From the NCBI GenBank assembly GCA_030531085.1, contig JAUNOM010000024.1, positions 1 through 39,139 on the forward strand: DNA of 39,139 bases. The letters run 5' to 3'. A model generated the notes under the pieces. The model was not told where the DNA came from. It made no database searches and saw only the letters and a list, made by a program, of their open reading frames with translations. The position numbers were made by a program, and so were the translations under genes. Shown piece by piece: positions 16,822 to 25,052 of this stretch. This stretch comes from Prevotellaceae bacterium (GTDB lineage Bacteria; Bacteroidota; Bacteroidia; Bacteroidales; Bacteroidaceae). Position 1 is the first letter of the stretch; the number at the start of each line of letters is the position of its first letter.

Positions 16822-17238
16822 CGAAAACAACATCTGAAATTTGAGATAGCCAAGGCATACGCTGACGGCTACCGATGTTTCTATTGTGGCATGGCAATGG
16901 GATTTGACCTGTTGGCGGCAGAAGCCGCCCTCTCGTTGCAAAGCGAGTTGAAGGACTTGCAGGTAGTAGCTGTTGTGCCATCCCGTAATCAGTCATAGCG
17001 TTGGAGCATAGAGGTGCAAGCCAAATATAAAACCATCCTGGGCACGGTGGGTGATATTGTCGTGTTGAGCGAGCGGTACTACAACGGCTGCCTTCTAAAG
17101 CGTAACGACTATATGGTAAACCACAGTTCACGGCTCATTGCCAACCATGATGGCACTGACAAGGGCGGTACGTTCTACACTGTCAAGAAAGCCGGACAAA
17201 ACGGGCTGAAAGTGGTGAACCTATATAATAGTGTATAA
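16822..17238 (+). pseudogene. decayed DUF1273 / YpsA-like SLOG protein
   Basis: One reading frame translates into the C-terminal three quarters of a DUF1273 (YpsA, SLOG superfamily) protein: IAKAYADGYRCFYCGMAMGFDLLAAEAAL, then VVAVVPSRNQS, an in-frame TAG at 16996-16998, then RWSIEVQAKYKTILG, VLSERYYNGCLLKRNDYMV and GGTFYTVKKAGQNGLKVVNLY. The family has QxxRW at the point of the stop, so one codon has become amber. The N-terminal part with the first nucleotide-binding strand and the start codon are gone; a stop at 16819-16821 closes the frame upstream. SLOG proteins bind nucleotides, and this one is inactive as a full-length product. Confidence 0.82.
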
Positions 17239-17260
17239 TTCATTAAAATAAGAAACAGTT

Positions 17261-17374
17261 ATGGACGATATTATTGCAATCATCGTGTTCTTTTTCGTGT
17301 TCAGAGTCTTGGACTGTGTTTTCAAGGCTATGCTCGGAGGAGAGAGACGAAACGATTTCAGAAGAGACCGCTGA
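17261..17374 (+). CDS. small hydrophobic protein
   Basis: A 37-residue ORF beginning at an ATG 22 bp after the DUF1273 relic. It has a hydrophobic N-terminal helix (residues 4-25, IIAIIVFFFVFRVLDCVF) and a basic, charged tail (GERRNDFRRDR), so it would be a single-pass membrane peptide with a cytoplasmic tail. I do not recognise it. It may be the remaining partner of the decayed gene, or a chance ORF; the well-formed helix-tail design argues for the former. Confidence 0.4.
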   Translation: MDDIIAIIVFFFVFRVLDCVFKAMLGGERRNDFRRDR

Positions 17375-17440
17375 CAGTCAGTACCCGTATTAGCATCATT
17401 CTCTTTTGTCTGCACTTTCCTGTAAAAGCGCAGCAGACAG

Positions 17441-17719
17441 TCATGCCCTGACATGGAGGTATATCGCAAGAGCCACCTGAAGGACAAACACAAGAGGCAC
17501 ACCTATGGTGAACTTCTTGTGCATGGTCTTGTGATGCCATACTTTCATACCAGTCCAGGCCCCGACACTGCCGCCGATGACTGCCATCGTCAACAGCATA
17601 GCCTCTGATATACGCCATTTCCCTCTTTTAGCCTTGTATTTGTCTATGCCGTACAGGATGAAAGATACGATGTTGACAGCGAGAAGATATACACTGACTA
17701 TATGATGATAGTATGTCAT
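17441..17719 (-). CDS. DUF1294 membrane protein
   Basis: About 92 residues. I start it at 17719 (MTYYHHIVSVYLLAVNIVSF), where AGGAATAACC precedes the ATG; the in-frame extension upstream overlaps the neighbouring gene. The DUF1294 signature is visible: an N-terminal membrane helix, YGIDKYKAKRGKWRISEAML, then a second hydrophobic helix and HHKTMHKKFTIGVPL. The function of the family is unknown. It follows the RNase H-like gene with slight overlap and is probably in the same transcript. Confidence 0.88.
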   Translation of the reverse strand: MTYYHHIVSVYLLAVNIVSFILYGIDKYKAKRGKWRISEAMLLTMAVIGGSVGAWTGMKVWHHKTMHKKFTIGVPLVFVLQVALAIYLHVRA

Positions 17720-17732
17720 GGTTATTCCTGTT

Positions 17733-18290
17733 TTATCGGTTGTCTTTGTCGTTGGATTTAATGCAGTCATATTTGTTGTATGCCGCATATTTTGCACTTT
17801 CCACGGATTTATCCGGCTCCTTCCCTTTACTCCTCAACTCAATCATCGCTTCATGAGCCAGACTGTTTGCCTCTTGTAGCTGACGATATTTGTGGAAGGG
17901 AACAATTTTCACTGATACGCTTGCATGTCTTTCCCTGACCGAGATGCAATTCCCGATAAGGTCAGCGTTGGCAGATTTGCCTGTTGGCTCCTTATCCCAA
18001 TTTTGCAGAATGTAAGACACATTGGTCAGAAAAACAATATCAGAGCCGTTTGGAATTGCTTCCATGGCATGTATCATAACGGTCAGAATCATACGGAACT
18101 CTGTGGTGTGGTCTTCATGTGCGACATACGTTTCTATGACCTCGCCGTTCATAATCATGATGTAAGCACCTCCGCTGCAACGCTCCTCGTGACCGTAGTC
18201 GCAGGAACCGGCTACCCAGACATAATAAGTGCCTGGAGTCATTCGTAATTGTGGCGCTGCTGCTTTTCTTTTATCGGAAGGCGTCCTCAT
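17733..18290 (-). CDS. RNase H-like protein lacking the acidic active site
   Basis: A 185-residue protein whose first 150 residues follow the RNase HI fold: WVAGSC (YTDGSC in the enzyme), TTEFRMILTVMIHAMEAI (TTNNRMELMAAIVALEAL), VFLTNVSYI (ILSTDSQYV) and the basic, His-containing C-part. By this alignment the four catalytic acids D10, E48, D70 and D134 are A27, I68, N90 and roughly S143. Hydrolysis by the standard two-metal mechanism is therefore not expected, and it may only bind nucleic acid. It lies 3 bp from yaaA and overlaps the region upstream of DUF1294, so the three are probably co-transcribed. The call is by remote motif comparison. Confidence 0.65.
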   Translation of the reverse strand: MRTPSDKRKAAAPQLRMTPGTYYVWVAGSCDYGHEERCSGGAYIMIMNGEVIETYVAHEDHTTEFRMILTVMIHAMEAIPNGSDIVFLTNVSYILQNWDKEPTGKSANADLIGNCISVRERHASVSVKIVPFHKYRQLQEANSLAHEAMIELRSKGKEPDKSVESAKYAAYNKYDCIKSNDKDNR

Positions 18291-18293
18291 TGT

Positions 18294-19049
18294 TTATTCT
18301 CTGACAAAATGTGGAAACAGTTCTTCTCCATGATTGGGTGAATATTCAAACCCTTCGTATGAAAAAGCCTTTAGTTGTTCTGGCGATGAAATCCTGTTTT
18401 CAAGAATATACCTTACCATGGCTCCACGACAAGACTTTGCCCATACCGCCTGCATTTTAAGTGTTCCGTCAGGCCGGCGAACATAGAACAATGGATGGAT
18501 GACCTTGACCTCCTCCATCACCCGTTTCCAATCAAAAAGATGCTCATATTCCTCGGTGGACAGATGTACCAAGATACCATCGTCCGCCTTCACACTGTCA
18601 ATCAGCACACCGGTCAGTTTGTCTTTCCAATATTGGTGGACAGGCTTGTCGTTTGTCGCCTGCAAACAGACGCAATGCTCCATGCGATAAGGTACTATCG
18701 CGTCCATCGGTCTGAGCAATCCATACAGGAAGCAGGTAATCCACAGATGTTTCTGAGCGAACGACAAGGCTTCATCCGTGAGCGTGTTCGCTTTCAGATG
18801 CTTGTAGGCCTGACCGTTATAGGCAAGGATGGCGGGCATGGAGTTTGCACAATGGAAGTTCAGATAGCGTTTCCAATTCTCGGCAGCCAACTTCCTGCTG
18901 CAATCCAATTGCCTGGCAAGCTCTTCAATATCCATCATAGCCATCTCGGCAGCCAATTCGTTGGCTACAGACTGAAAGAGCGGAGTGGATAAAGCCGCTT
19001 TTCCCGCCCTGTTAAGCATTATCTTTGCGTTAGCGAGGAGTATCTGCAT
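18294..19049 (-). CDS. yaaA: peroxide stress protein YaaA
   Basis: A 251-residue protein of the YaaA/DUF328 family. Typical blocks are AMMDIEELARQL, AILAYNGQAYKHL, FLYGLLRPMDAIVPYRMEH, YWKDKLTGVL, HLSTEEYEHLF and AKSCRGAMVRYI. E. coli YaaA lowers intracellular iron damage during hydrogen peroxide stress and binds DNA. It is first in a probable three-gene minus-strand unit with the RNase H-like and DUF1294 genes. I see no clear promoter in the 50 bp before it. Confidence 0.94.
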   Translation of the reverse strand: MQILLANAKIMLNRAGKAALSTPLFQSVANELAAEMAMMDIEELARQLDCSRKLAAENWKRYLNFHCANSMPAILAYNGQAYKHLKANTLTDEALSFAQKHLWITCFLYGLLRPMDAIVPYRMEHCVCLQATNDKPVHQYWKDKLTGVLIDSVKADDGILVHLSTEEYEHLFDWKRVMEEVKVIHPLFYVRRPDGTLKMQAVWAKSCRGAMVRYILENRISSPEQLKAFSYEGFEYSPNHGEELFPHFVRE

Positions 19050-19102
19050 AGGATGAGTTTACGGCTTTTATATCATTAAACATTCTTTACCGATTATAAT
19101 TA

Positions 19103-20236
19103 TTACAGCAGTTCTTTCAGTCCTTCCAGTCCTTCCAGGGCCTGGCTGTATTCTTCCGGCAGTTCGTTGGCAGCCCTGTATGTGGCAACTCCCATTGGCT
19201 TGTTCGTGTCACGCAGCGCATATTCCACGGTTCTCTGCTTTTGACCACGACATAATATGATGCCTATGGACGGATTCTCATAAGGCAGACGCACCATGTC
19301 ATCGAGTGCGGAAAGGTAGAAATTCATCTTGCCGACATACTCAGGTCGGAAATCCGTCCATTTCAGTTCTATAGCCACAAGGCTCCTCAACCGTCTGCTG
19401 AAGAAAAGCAAATCAATGAAATATTCCTTTTCATCAACAATCAAGCGGTACTGGTTACCGATAAAAGAGAAGTCACGCCCCAATGCCATAATAAAATTTT
19501 TGATATTGAGGACAATGCTTTGCTCCACGCGTCTTTCATCCCATTCGTCCGGATCGTTGATTTCAATGAAGTCCAATTTATAGTTCTTGCGGAATGCTTT
19601 CCGTGCCTTGTCCTTCTGGTCTTTATCAGTCAACGTGCGAATAAAGTTGTTTGGCATAGATCCTTCCTTTTCATACAGATGTTCTGCCAGGTTGTATTTC
19701 AACTTGTCAACGCTCCAAAATTCCTTTGCTATTCTGCGTATGTAGTACAGACGTTCTTCGAGGGTGTCCGTATGGGTGAGTATTACGTAATGATGGGTGA
19801 ACTGTACCGTCAGAAAAGCCTCCAATGTATCCTTGTCAAATTGGTTCGTTGACAACGAACCAATTACAAAATGTTGATTATCCGATTTTTGCGGTTCAAT
19901 AACCCAGCCTCCTGTGTGCGCTATTTGGTTCGTTGACAGCGAACCAAATATGTCTTTCCACTTATCATAAAAAATTCTCATCTTTTTTATGTTAGCCTTC
20001 GAGAAGCCCCTTAATCCCGGCAATTCTTGCTGCAATTGCTCCGAGATTGCCTCGACAACCTTGTCGCCCCATTGTGCCTGTTCCACGCTTGACATCAGAT
20101 ATCCGCCAACGGAATAATACAAAGCCAACGCTTCTCTATTTGCATTGTGCATTACTCTGTAACGAGTTTGCATTATTGCTTCTTTGATATACTTTACTGC
20201 AGAATATATATCGTTTTGTTTTATTGTCTGTTCCAT
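19103..20236 (-). CDS. DUF1016 (YhcG-type) PD-(D/E)XK nuclease
   Basis: A 377-residue protein. The N-terminal DUF1016_N part (residues 1-85) contains ALYYSVGGYLMSSVEQAQWGDKVVEAI and LRGFSKANIKKMRIFY. The C-terminal nuclease domain holds the catalytic D...ExK in YFIDLLFFSRRLRSLVAIELK (near residue 270), followed by GKMNFYLSALDD. Between them two copies of GSLSTNQ (near 97 and 126) are encoded by palindromic DNA. Family members occur beside restriction-modification genes and phages; the physiological role is uncertain. The last residues (EGLEGLKELL) are a short Leu/Glu repeat. It stands alone. Confidence 0.9.
   Translation of the reverse strand: MEQTIKQNDIYSAVKYIKEAIMQTRYRVMHNANREALALYYSVGGYLMSSVEQAQWGDKVVEAISEQLQQELPGLRGFSKANIKKMRIFYDKWKDIFGSLSTNQIAHTGGWVIEPQKSDNQHFVIGSLSTNQFDKDTLEAFLTVQFTHHYVILTHTDTLEERLYYIRRIAKEFWSVDKLKYNLAEHLYEKEGSMPNNFIRTLTDKDQKDKARKAFRKNYKLDFIEINDPDEWDERRVEQSIVLNIKNFIMALGRDFSFIGNQYRLIVDEKEYFIDLLFFSRRLRSLVAIELKWTDFRPEYVGKMNFYLSALDDMVRLPYENPSIGIILCRGQKQRTVEYALRDTNKPMGVATYRAANELPEEYSQALEGLEGLKELL
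19841..19948. repeat. two palindromes inside the DUF1016 gene
   Basis: A perfect 23-base palindrome (19841-19863, arms ttggttcgttg) and an imperfect 25-base copy (19924-19948, 9-bp arms tttggttcg) lie 83 bases apart in the coding strand. Both are in the same frame and add GSLSTNQ to the protein. They sit in the linker between the two domains, where insertion is tolerated. Confidence 0.75.
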
Positions 20237-20264
20237 TTTATTTTTATGATGGCTAAATGTGTTA

Positions 20265-20891
20265 TCAAAGTTCTTTATTCTTTTTCTTCAGCGGTCCGCT
20301 ATGCGGTCCACGGTTCAGTGTAACACCATACTTGTTGAGTATGCGGAACACAGAGCTTCTGCTCGTAAATCCGCTGAGGGCGAAGATGTCATCGATGCTG
20401 TGACCATCGTTATACATGTTCACGATATTCTTCTCACGCTCCAGCTTTGACAGAGCCTTGTCCGTCTTCTTTGGCGGTCTGATATTCTGTTGCAGATGGA
20501 CAATGTGGGCCGATGCTTTGCGCAGCACGGCGCATTCCTCAGACAGCGAGCCAATCATCTGAATAACCTGTGATGGCTTGGTGTTGGGAAAAAGCTCGTC
20601 GAATGTGTCGATGCGGTCCTTGATTGATATGATACGCACCACCTTCACACGGCAGTATTCTATGAATGTCGCCAGTTCACGGGTGCCGCGCAGGGCATTG
20701 CTGAACTTTGACACCACCAGCTCGTCGCCACGCTCCAGGCTTGATATAAGCTGCTTCCACATCGGGCGCAGCCTCTCATGTTCGGACAACTCCTCGATGA
20801 CCTGCACACAGCCGTACTGCTGCATCCAAGCCTTTTCTTCTGAATAGTCTTCGCCATCAGCGGCGATAAAGATGTAACCTACTTTTGCCAT
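20265..20891 (-). CDS. resolvase-like protein without catalytic serine
   Basis: A 208-residue protein. Residues 1-130 follow the serine-recombinase (resolvase) N-domain, with GYIFIAADGED in place of GYARVSTxxQ, and GDELVVSKFSNALRGTRELATFIEYC. S10 is Ala, R8 is Phe and one of the later active-site arginines is Asn, so strand cleavage should be impossible. The C-terminal 60 residues form an HTH (IVNMYNDGHSIDDIFALSGF, SRSSVFRILNKYGV). It is more likely a DNA-binding regulator than a recombinase. It is divergent from the lipoprotein gene, with a minus-strand -7 box at 20998-21005. Confidence 0.82.
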   Translation of the reverse strand: MAKVGYIFIAADGEDYSEEKAWMQQYGCVQVIEELSEHERLRPMWKQLISSLERGDELVVSKFSNALRGTRELATFIEYCRVKVVRIISIKDRIDTFDELFPNTKPSQVIQMIGSLSEECAVLRKASAHIVHLQQNIRPPKKTDKALSKLEREKNIVNMYNDGHSIDDIFALSGFTSRSSVFRILNKYGVTLNRGPHSGPLKKKNKEL

Positions 20892-20997
20892 ACTGTTGTA
20901 CGCTATTAAACGAATTATTGTGCCAACGGGAGCAGAGTAAAGCTTGCTTTGGCTATGCCGAGCGCAGCCAACAATGCCCCGAAGGTGAAATCAAGTG

Positions 20998-21005
20998 CAA
21001 AGGTA
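20998..21005 (-). promoter_or_regulatory. -7 box of the resolvase-like gene
   Basis: Minus-strand TACCTTTG, about 107 bp before the start. The 329-bp divergent region 20892-21220 also contains atcatactt (about 21027-21035) and its inverse aagtatgat (about 21107-21115), plus two aaatcaaact words. These could be sites for the resolvase-like protein. Confidence 0.4.
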
Positions 21006-21172
21006 CATGATTTTTCTGAGAAATTATCATACTTGAAGGATAAATCAAACTTTGAGACGAAAATTTCCATGTTTTCTTTCAGTTGATTTCATTGTAAATC
21101 AAACTCGTAAGTATGATACACAAATAAGATTAAACTTGTAACAAATATTGCATCAATGCCATTGAAATACAT

Positions 21173-21180
21173 TAACTTTG
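21173..21180 (+). promoter_or_regulatory. -7 box of the lipoprotein gene
   Basis: TAACTTTG, 40 bp before the ATG at 21221; ATTG at 21147-21150 is a possible -33 box with a slightly long 22-bp spacer. Confidence 0.4.
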
Positions 21181-21220
21181 CATCGTCAAATTCAAAATCA
21201 GACTCAAAACAGTTAATAGT

Positions 21221-22364
21221 ATGACATACAAAAATCAACATTGCGAGGGATGTGTCATCCTTCATTGCAAGAAGCAGGATAATCGTTCTGCAAAATCAAA
21301 CTTAAATGACAGTATCAGACTTGCCGCATGTATTGCCACCGCGATTGCCGCATTCATGCTGACAGCGTGTTCAGACGGGAGCGGCATGACGTCGTTCCGT
21401 TCAAGTGATGAAGCCATCAGTGAATACCACGGTTATTCTGACCAATCTCCGAAAGGACGACAAGGTTTCCGTCCAGTCATTGGCCAAGGCCATCAGTGAA
21501 TGGCGTGTGTTGAACGACTCTGTTGCCTCATGCCTGGCACGTGACACTGCCGGTTTCTCTCACTCATATCCATTTGCGGCATATCGTGAGATTAAGGACT
21601 CCATCCACATAGAACTGTGCCGTATGGCGATGTCCAGACAGCGCAGTTACCGTGATCTGTTTTACCTCAGGGAACAGACTTCTCCATACGCACATGATGA
21701 GGAACTTCATCAGACCATGAAAGAGGTACAGCCGTTCTTTGCGTCCCTGGACAGCCTGCCTGTATATAATAAAAGTGGAAAACAGGCTGTGTTGAATCAC
21801 TATCGGCTGTTTCTCCAAAAGTCTGTCAAACGGGGTATCCACGGCAAGGAAGACCTGCGTGCTTTCATCATGGAGGAGCATCGTCACTTCAAGGCATTCC
21901 TGCAATACTTGCCGGATTTTGCCGACAGTAACATTGCCGACATAACAAGGAATACCGAACAGTGCTGCGTACAGATACTCCGTGCCGCCGACCACAAGGT
22001 AATCGGTTCTGCCGCTTCGCCCGTCGAAGAACTGTCCCATAAGGATGCGATGATTTACCTCGCCATGCGCACAAACCTCCGTCTGCTCCGCAATGCACAA
22101 GCGGCTGTCGAAGATTTGAAAAGCGGCAAAGTGAAGTCCGAGAAGGTCTTGCATGCCTACCTGCTGATGATGGTGCAGCCGTTCATGTCCATGGACGACC
22201 TCTCGGTAAGCGTCCTCTCGGAAAAGGACAAAAGCGACTACAACAAGTTAGCCGATGCCCTCCCGAAAGAGACGGACAATCTGGCCAGACAACTTCACAT
22301 GGATAAAAAGCGGACAGCAGATTTGCCCATGCTCATGATGAAAATTTACATTACACGATTATAA
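21221..22364 (+). pseudogene. frameshifted lipoprotein of unknown function
   Basis: Two overlapping frames form one protein. The first (from ATG 21221) gives a lipoprotein signal (IATAIAAFMLTAC, lipobox LTAC) and runs to ...SSDEAISEYHGY. The second continues LTNLRKDDKVSVQSLAKAISEW and goes on for about 300 largely helical residues to 22364. Joining them requires removing one base near 21437-21440 (TATTCTG read as TATCTG). The break is either a real single-base insertion, a sequencing slip or a site of phase variation. The C-terminal part is rich in charged helices and has no motif I recognise. It leads a block of four further genes on the same strand. Confidence 0.7.
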
Positions 22365-22387
22365 ACACCCCAACAAAGAATACGACT

Positions 22388-22834
22388 ATGTTAGAACAGT
22401 TTTGCGATGACTTCCTTGCCGTCATGCCGTTGCAGTTGCCGGAACTGCTGGACAAGCGCAGGATGGAGAAGCCGGTCAGGTATGACGACTATGTGCTCCT
22501 GACATTCACATTGAACAATCCCTGCCCAATAGAGGATGTGATGGACATCCTCGAAGACGAGATGGAGATGATAATCCTCTATCACCACATTCCAAGCCGT
22601 CAGACCGAGTTCGGGCACAGCTGCTGCGCCTATTCCAACCCTGCCTTCGGATGGATGTTCAAGGTCAATGCCGCCACTAATGAGCGGGGCGCAGTCTGCC
22701 AGATAAAAGTGACCGTCTATGAGTCGCTGGAATACATGTCGGCCGATGTCTGTCTTGATCTTGACCTGCACGGCAAAAACGGATTTTTCAAGTACATGAA
22801 ACCAAAGGAGGAAGTCCTGCTTGACTTTATATGA
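22388..22834 (+). CDS. hypothetical protein
   Basis: A 148-residue soluble, acidic protein starting 24 bp after the lipoprotein gene. Features seen: LPELLDKRRMEKPVRYDDYVLLTFTL, a His-rich YHHIPSR and a C-terminal acidic LDLDLHGKNGFFKYMKPKEE. It has no signal peptide or membrane segment. I do not recognise the family. Tight spacing makes it part of the same operon. Confidence 0.65.
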   Translation: MLEQFCDDFLAVMPLQLPELLDKRRMEKPVRYDDYVLLTFTLNNPCPIEDVMDILEDEMEMIILYHHIPSRQTEFGHSCCAYSNPAFGWMFKVNAATNERGAVCQIKVTVYESLEYMSADVCLDLDLHGKNGFFKYMKPKEEVLLDFI

Positions 22835-22945
22835 AAAGTTCATTCATCATAAGGCGTATAAGGCGTTTATATTATATCACTGCCATATTGTATTACGCTG
22901 TCCGTATCCGCCGTATCATTACCATCACATTCTCCTGACAAAACA

Positions 22946-23335
22946 ATGAAGGAAACACTGTACATGAAGATTATCCATCTTCTCGACCGTCATCGTACCT
23001 GGCTGGAGATTGTCAGCATAAACACTGTCCGGAAGCACACGGTCATCAAGAACGGCAGAATGACCGACATACTGTGCCGTGTGCTTGTGGTCAAGGCCGT
23101 GCACCACCACTTTCCTTATACGAGAGGGCAGGTGTGGCAGATAGCCGATTACGACATGGAACAGGCAATAAAGAGCCTTCGGCGGGCGGATGAAGCATTC
23201 TGTCAGAGAGTGACCAAGGGAGAACTGACATTGGAGGATGTGGAGCGTATCATATCAACCGCCACACACGGTGTCGTCACTCCCGACCTCAGCCCATTAC
23301 CGTTATATACATGCTATACATATTATGACAAGTAA
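22946..23335 (+). CDS. hypothetical protein, DUF-like, alpha-helical
   Basis: A 129-residue soluble protein: MKETLYMKIIHLLDRHRTWL, a basic centre and a C-terminal DYDMEQAIKSLRRADEAFCQRVTKGELTLEDVERII. No catalytic motif is visible. Its last 11 bases overlap the start of the next (membrane) gene, so the two are translationally coupled. The family is not recognised. Confidence 0.6.
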   Translation: MKETLYMKIIHLLDRHRTWLEIVSINTVRKHTVIKNGRMTDILCRVLVVKAVHHHFPYTRGQVWQIADYDMEQAIKSLRRADEAFCQRVTKGELTLEDVERIISTATHGVVTPDLSPLPLYTCYTYYDK

Positions 23336-23819
23336 AATACTGTTTATCATCATGATGTCGGCATTCTTTCTCGTGCCGCTGTTTCTGTACAGAAGTCACA
23401 AGAACTTCATGACAAAGTTCTGCCTGCGGATGACCGCGCTTGTGGCAGCAAGGAAGCTATACCGTCAGGTGCTCCTTATCCTTTTGTATGTATTCCACTT
23501 CCTCCATCTGTGTGTACACTATAATGATGCCGGGGTCGTAGGCTCCACCATAGCCTTTACCATATTCTATGTGTTCATGGATGTGGACAAGTGGCTTCAC
23601 CGCCTGCATGATGACCGCAGATGCTTCTTTACCGCCGCACTGTCGGCTGTGGTGTTTGCCTTCACTCCCTATCTGTTCACGCTGGCGGTTACCGTGTCCT
23701 TTGTCCTTTTGGCGGCATTGTTCTATCCCTCACGCTCCATCCTGTCACTGTGGGACAACAGGGATGACCGCAAGGTGCTTGTAGAGGACAAGGACATACT
23801 CGTCGGATATTACTATTAA
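23325..23819 (+). CDS. small integral membrane protein
   Basis: About 164 residues from the ATG at 23325 (MTSKILFIIMMSAFFLVPLF), chosen because it starts the first membrane helix and overlaps the preceding stop by 11 bases. About five hydrophobic segments are visible, separated by short basic loops, ending in a polar DNRDDRKVLVEDKDILVGYYY tail. No family is recognised. Its partner is probably the coupled upstream protein. Confidence 0.65.
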   Translation: MTSKILFIIMMSAFFLVPLFLYRSHKNFMTKFCLRMTALVAARKLYRQVLLILLYVFHFLHLCVHYNDAGVVGSTIAFTIFYVFMDVDKWLHRLHDDRRCFFTAALSAVVFAFTPYLFTLAVTVSFVLLAALFYPSRSILSLWDNRDDRKVLVEDKDILVGYYY

Positions 23820-23899
23820 GTATTACCTGTATCGTGCCGGTTCTGTTGTACAATGGACCTCGGCAATAGAAATAGTATTCACCAAACAGATTACCCAAA

Positions 23900-24808
23900 A
23901 TGAAGAAACAGAAAAATAGAACGTATTCCGGCAGGATGTCCGAACAGATGGCATTGTTGGAGTTCCTGAAGGAAAGGTCCGGGGTACGGCAGTCAAAACT
24001 TGAGGCCTATCTTGACCTTGTGGACAAGGCTTCCGTACAGTATATCCCAAAGGACCTGTGCAGACAGGAGTTCATCTTGTCGGACGGACAGTTCGTCATC
24101 ACCATTACCGAACTTGCTGACTGCTGGCATTGGCACCGCGCCACTGTACGCACCTTCATCGAGCAGTTGGAGGAGATGCACCTTATCGAGGTCAAGCGCC
24201 TTCCCAAGAGTCAGGTTATCACCTTTCCGGCATTGGCTGCCACATCCTTTACATCGCCCATCGATGAAGCATTGGTCGAGTTCCGTCAGAAGATGGAGTC
24301 CGCATTGTCCGAATGGCGAAGCGGCAAAATGTCTGCCACGGATTGTGCCGTCATTTGTGAACGACACTACTCACAGGCCGTCACTCATGCTGCCGATTTG
24401 CTGAAGGACTATATGAGTGGCAATCCCATCGGCAAAATACCCTTCGGCGGCGACATCCCTGAATCTGTCGAGCGTGCCTTCTGCAAGGAGGCTCTGTCTG
24501 TGATATGTGAAGCCACCCTCCAACGGGTGCTTGGCGATGATGAGTCAAAGGGCAACAGCCTTTCTCTTCTTCCCTTCTTTTACAAAGACCTGGGTGGAGA
24601 CTGGCTATCGTTCATCGAGGCAGCTGTTGCCATTGCTGAGTTGGCTATAGATGGCAGGTCTCCTGCCTTGCAGCACGAGAGCGCAGCCATCAAGTCGCAG
24701 TTCCAGTCGCTATGCCGACCGTTCCTCGTCGTTGCTTCCATGCGACTGAAGCCTGATTCTGCCGACTCAGAGACTCTTTCCCTCTCTGAAAATAAATCGG
24801 CCCTATAA
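23900..24808 (+). CDS. winged-helix-like accessory protein
   Basis: A 302-residue protein. Residues 45-110 look like a winged helix (FVITITELADCWHWHRATVRTFIEQLEEMHLIEVKRL), and the remaining 190 residues are helical with no enzyme motif. Proteins of this kind sit near the replication or excision genes of Bacteroidales mobile elements. It may belong to the element whose integrase begins at 25131. DNA-binding is inferred from the wHTH pattern only. Confidence 0.6.
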   Translation: MKKQKNRTYSGRMSEQMALLEFLKERSGVRQSKLEAYLDLVDKASVQYIPKDLCRQEFILSDGQFVITITELADCWHWHRATVRTFIEQLEEMHLIEVKRLPKSQVITFPALAATSFTSPIDEALVEFRQKMESALSEWRSGKMSATDCAVICERHYSQAVTHAADLLKDYMSGNPIGKIPFGGDIPESVERAFCKEALSVICEATLQRVLGDDESKGNSLSLLPFFYKDLGGDWLSFIEAAVAIAELAIDGRSPALQHESAAIKSQFQSLCRPFLVVASMRLKPDSADSETLSLSENKSAL

Positions 24809-24907
24809 TAGCAGTGTACACACGCATTACTTGCACACGGCATCGTGCTTCACACATCTGCCACTCCGTTTTTCACTTCGGGCTTGCCCGTTGTTCGGAA
24901 ATAAGGG

Positions 24908-24932
24908 AAGAGGGGTAGCCTAATACCCCTTA
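24908..24932 (+). terminator. hairpin between the accessory block and the integrase
   Basis: Stem aggggta (24911-24917) with tacccct (24924-24930), loop of six, 100 bp after the stop at 24808. It has no strong T-run. Apart from this hairpin and the integrase control region, nothing is seen in 24809-25130. Confidence 0.35.
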
Positions 24933-25052
24933 CGAGAGAAAATAAAATCACAACAAAGGAAAATATTGGAATATAAAAGATTAATATATAGTGTATTACA
25001 AGCGCACAGCAATTTTGGAAGGTTTTATTAATGTTTCATAAAATATCGATTA

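Noticed and set aside
20265-20891. Active serine recombinase
   Set aside because: The catalytic serine is alanine and neighbouring arginines are changed.
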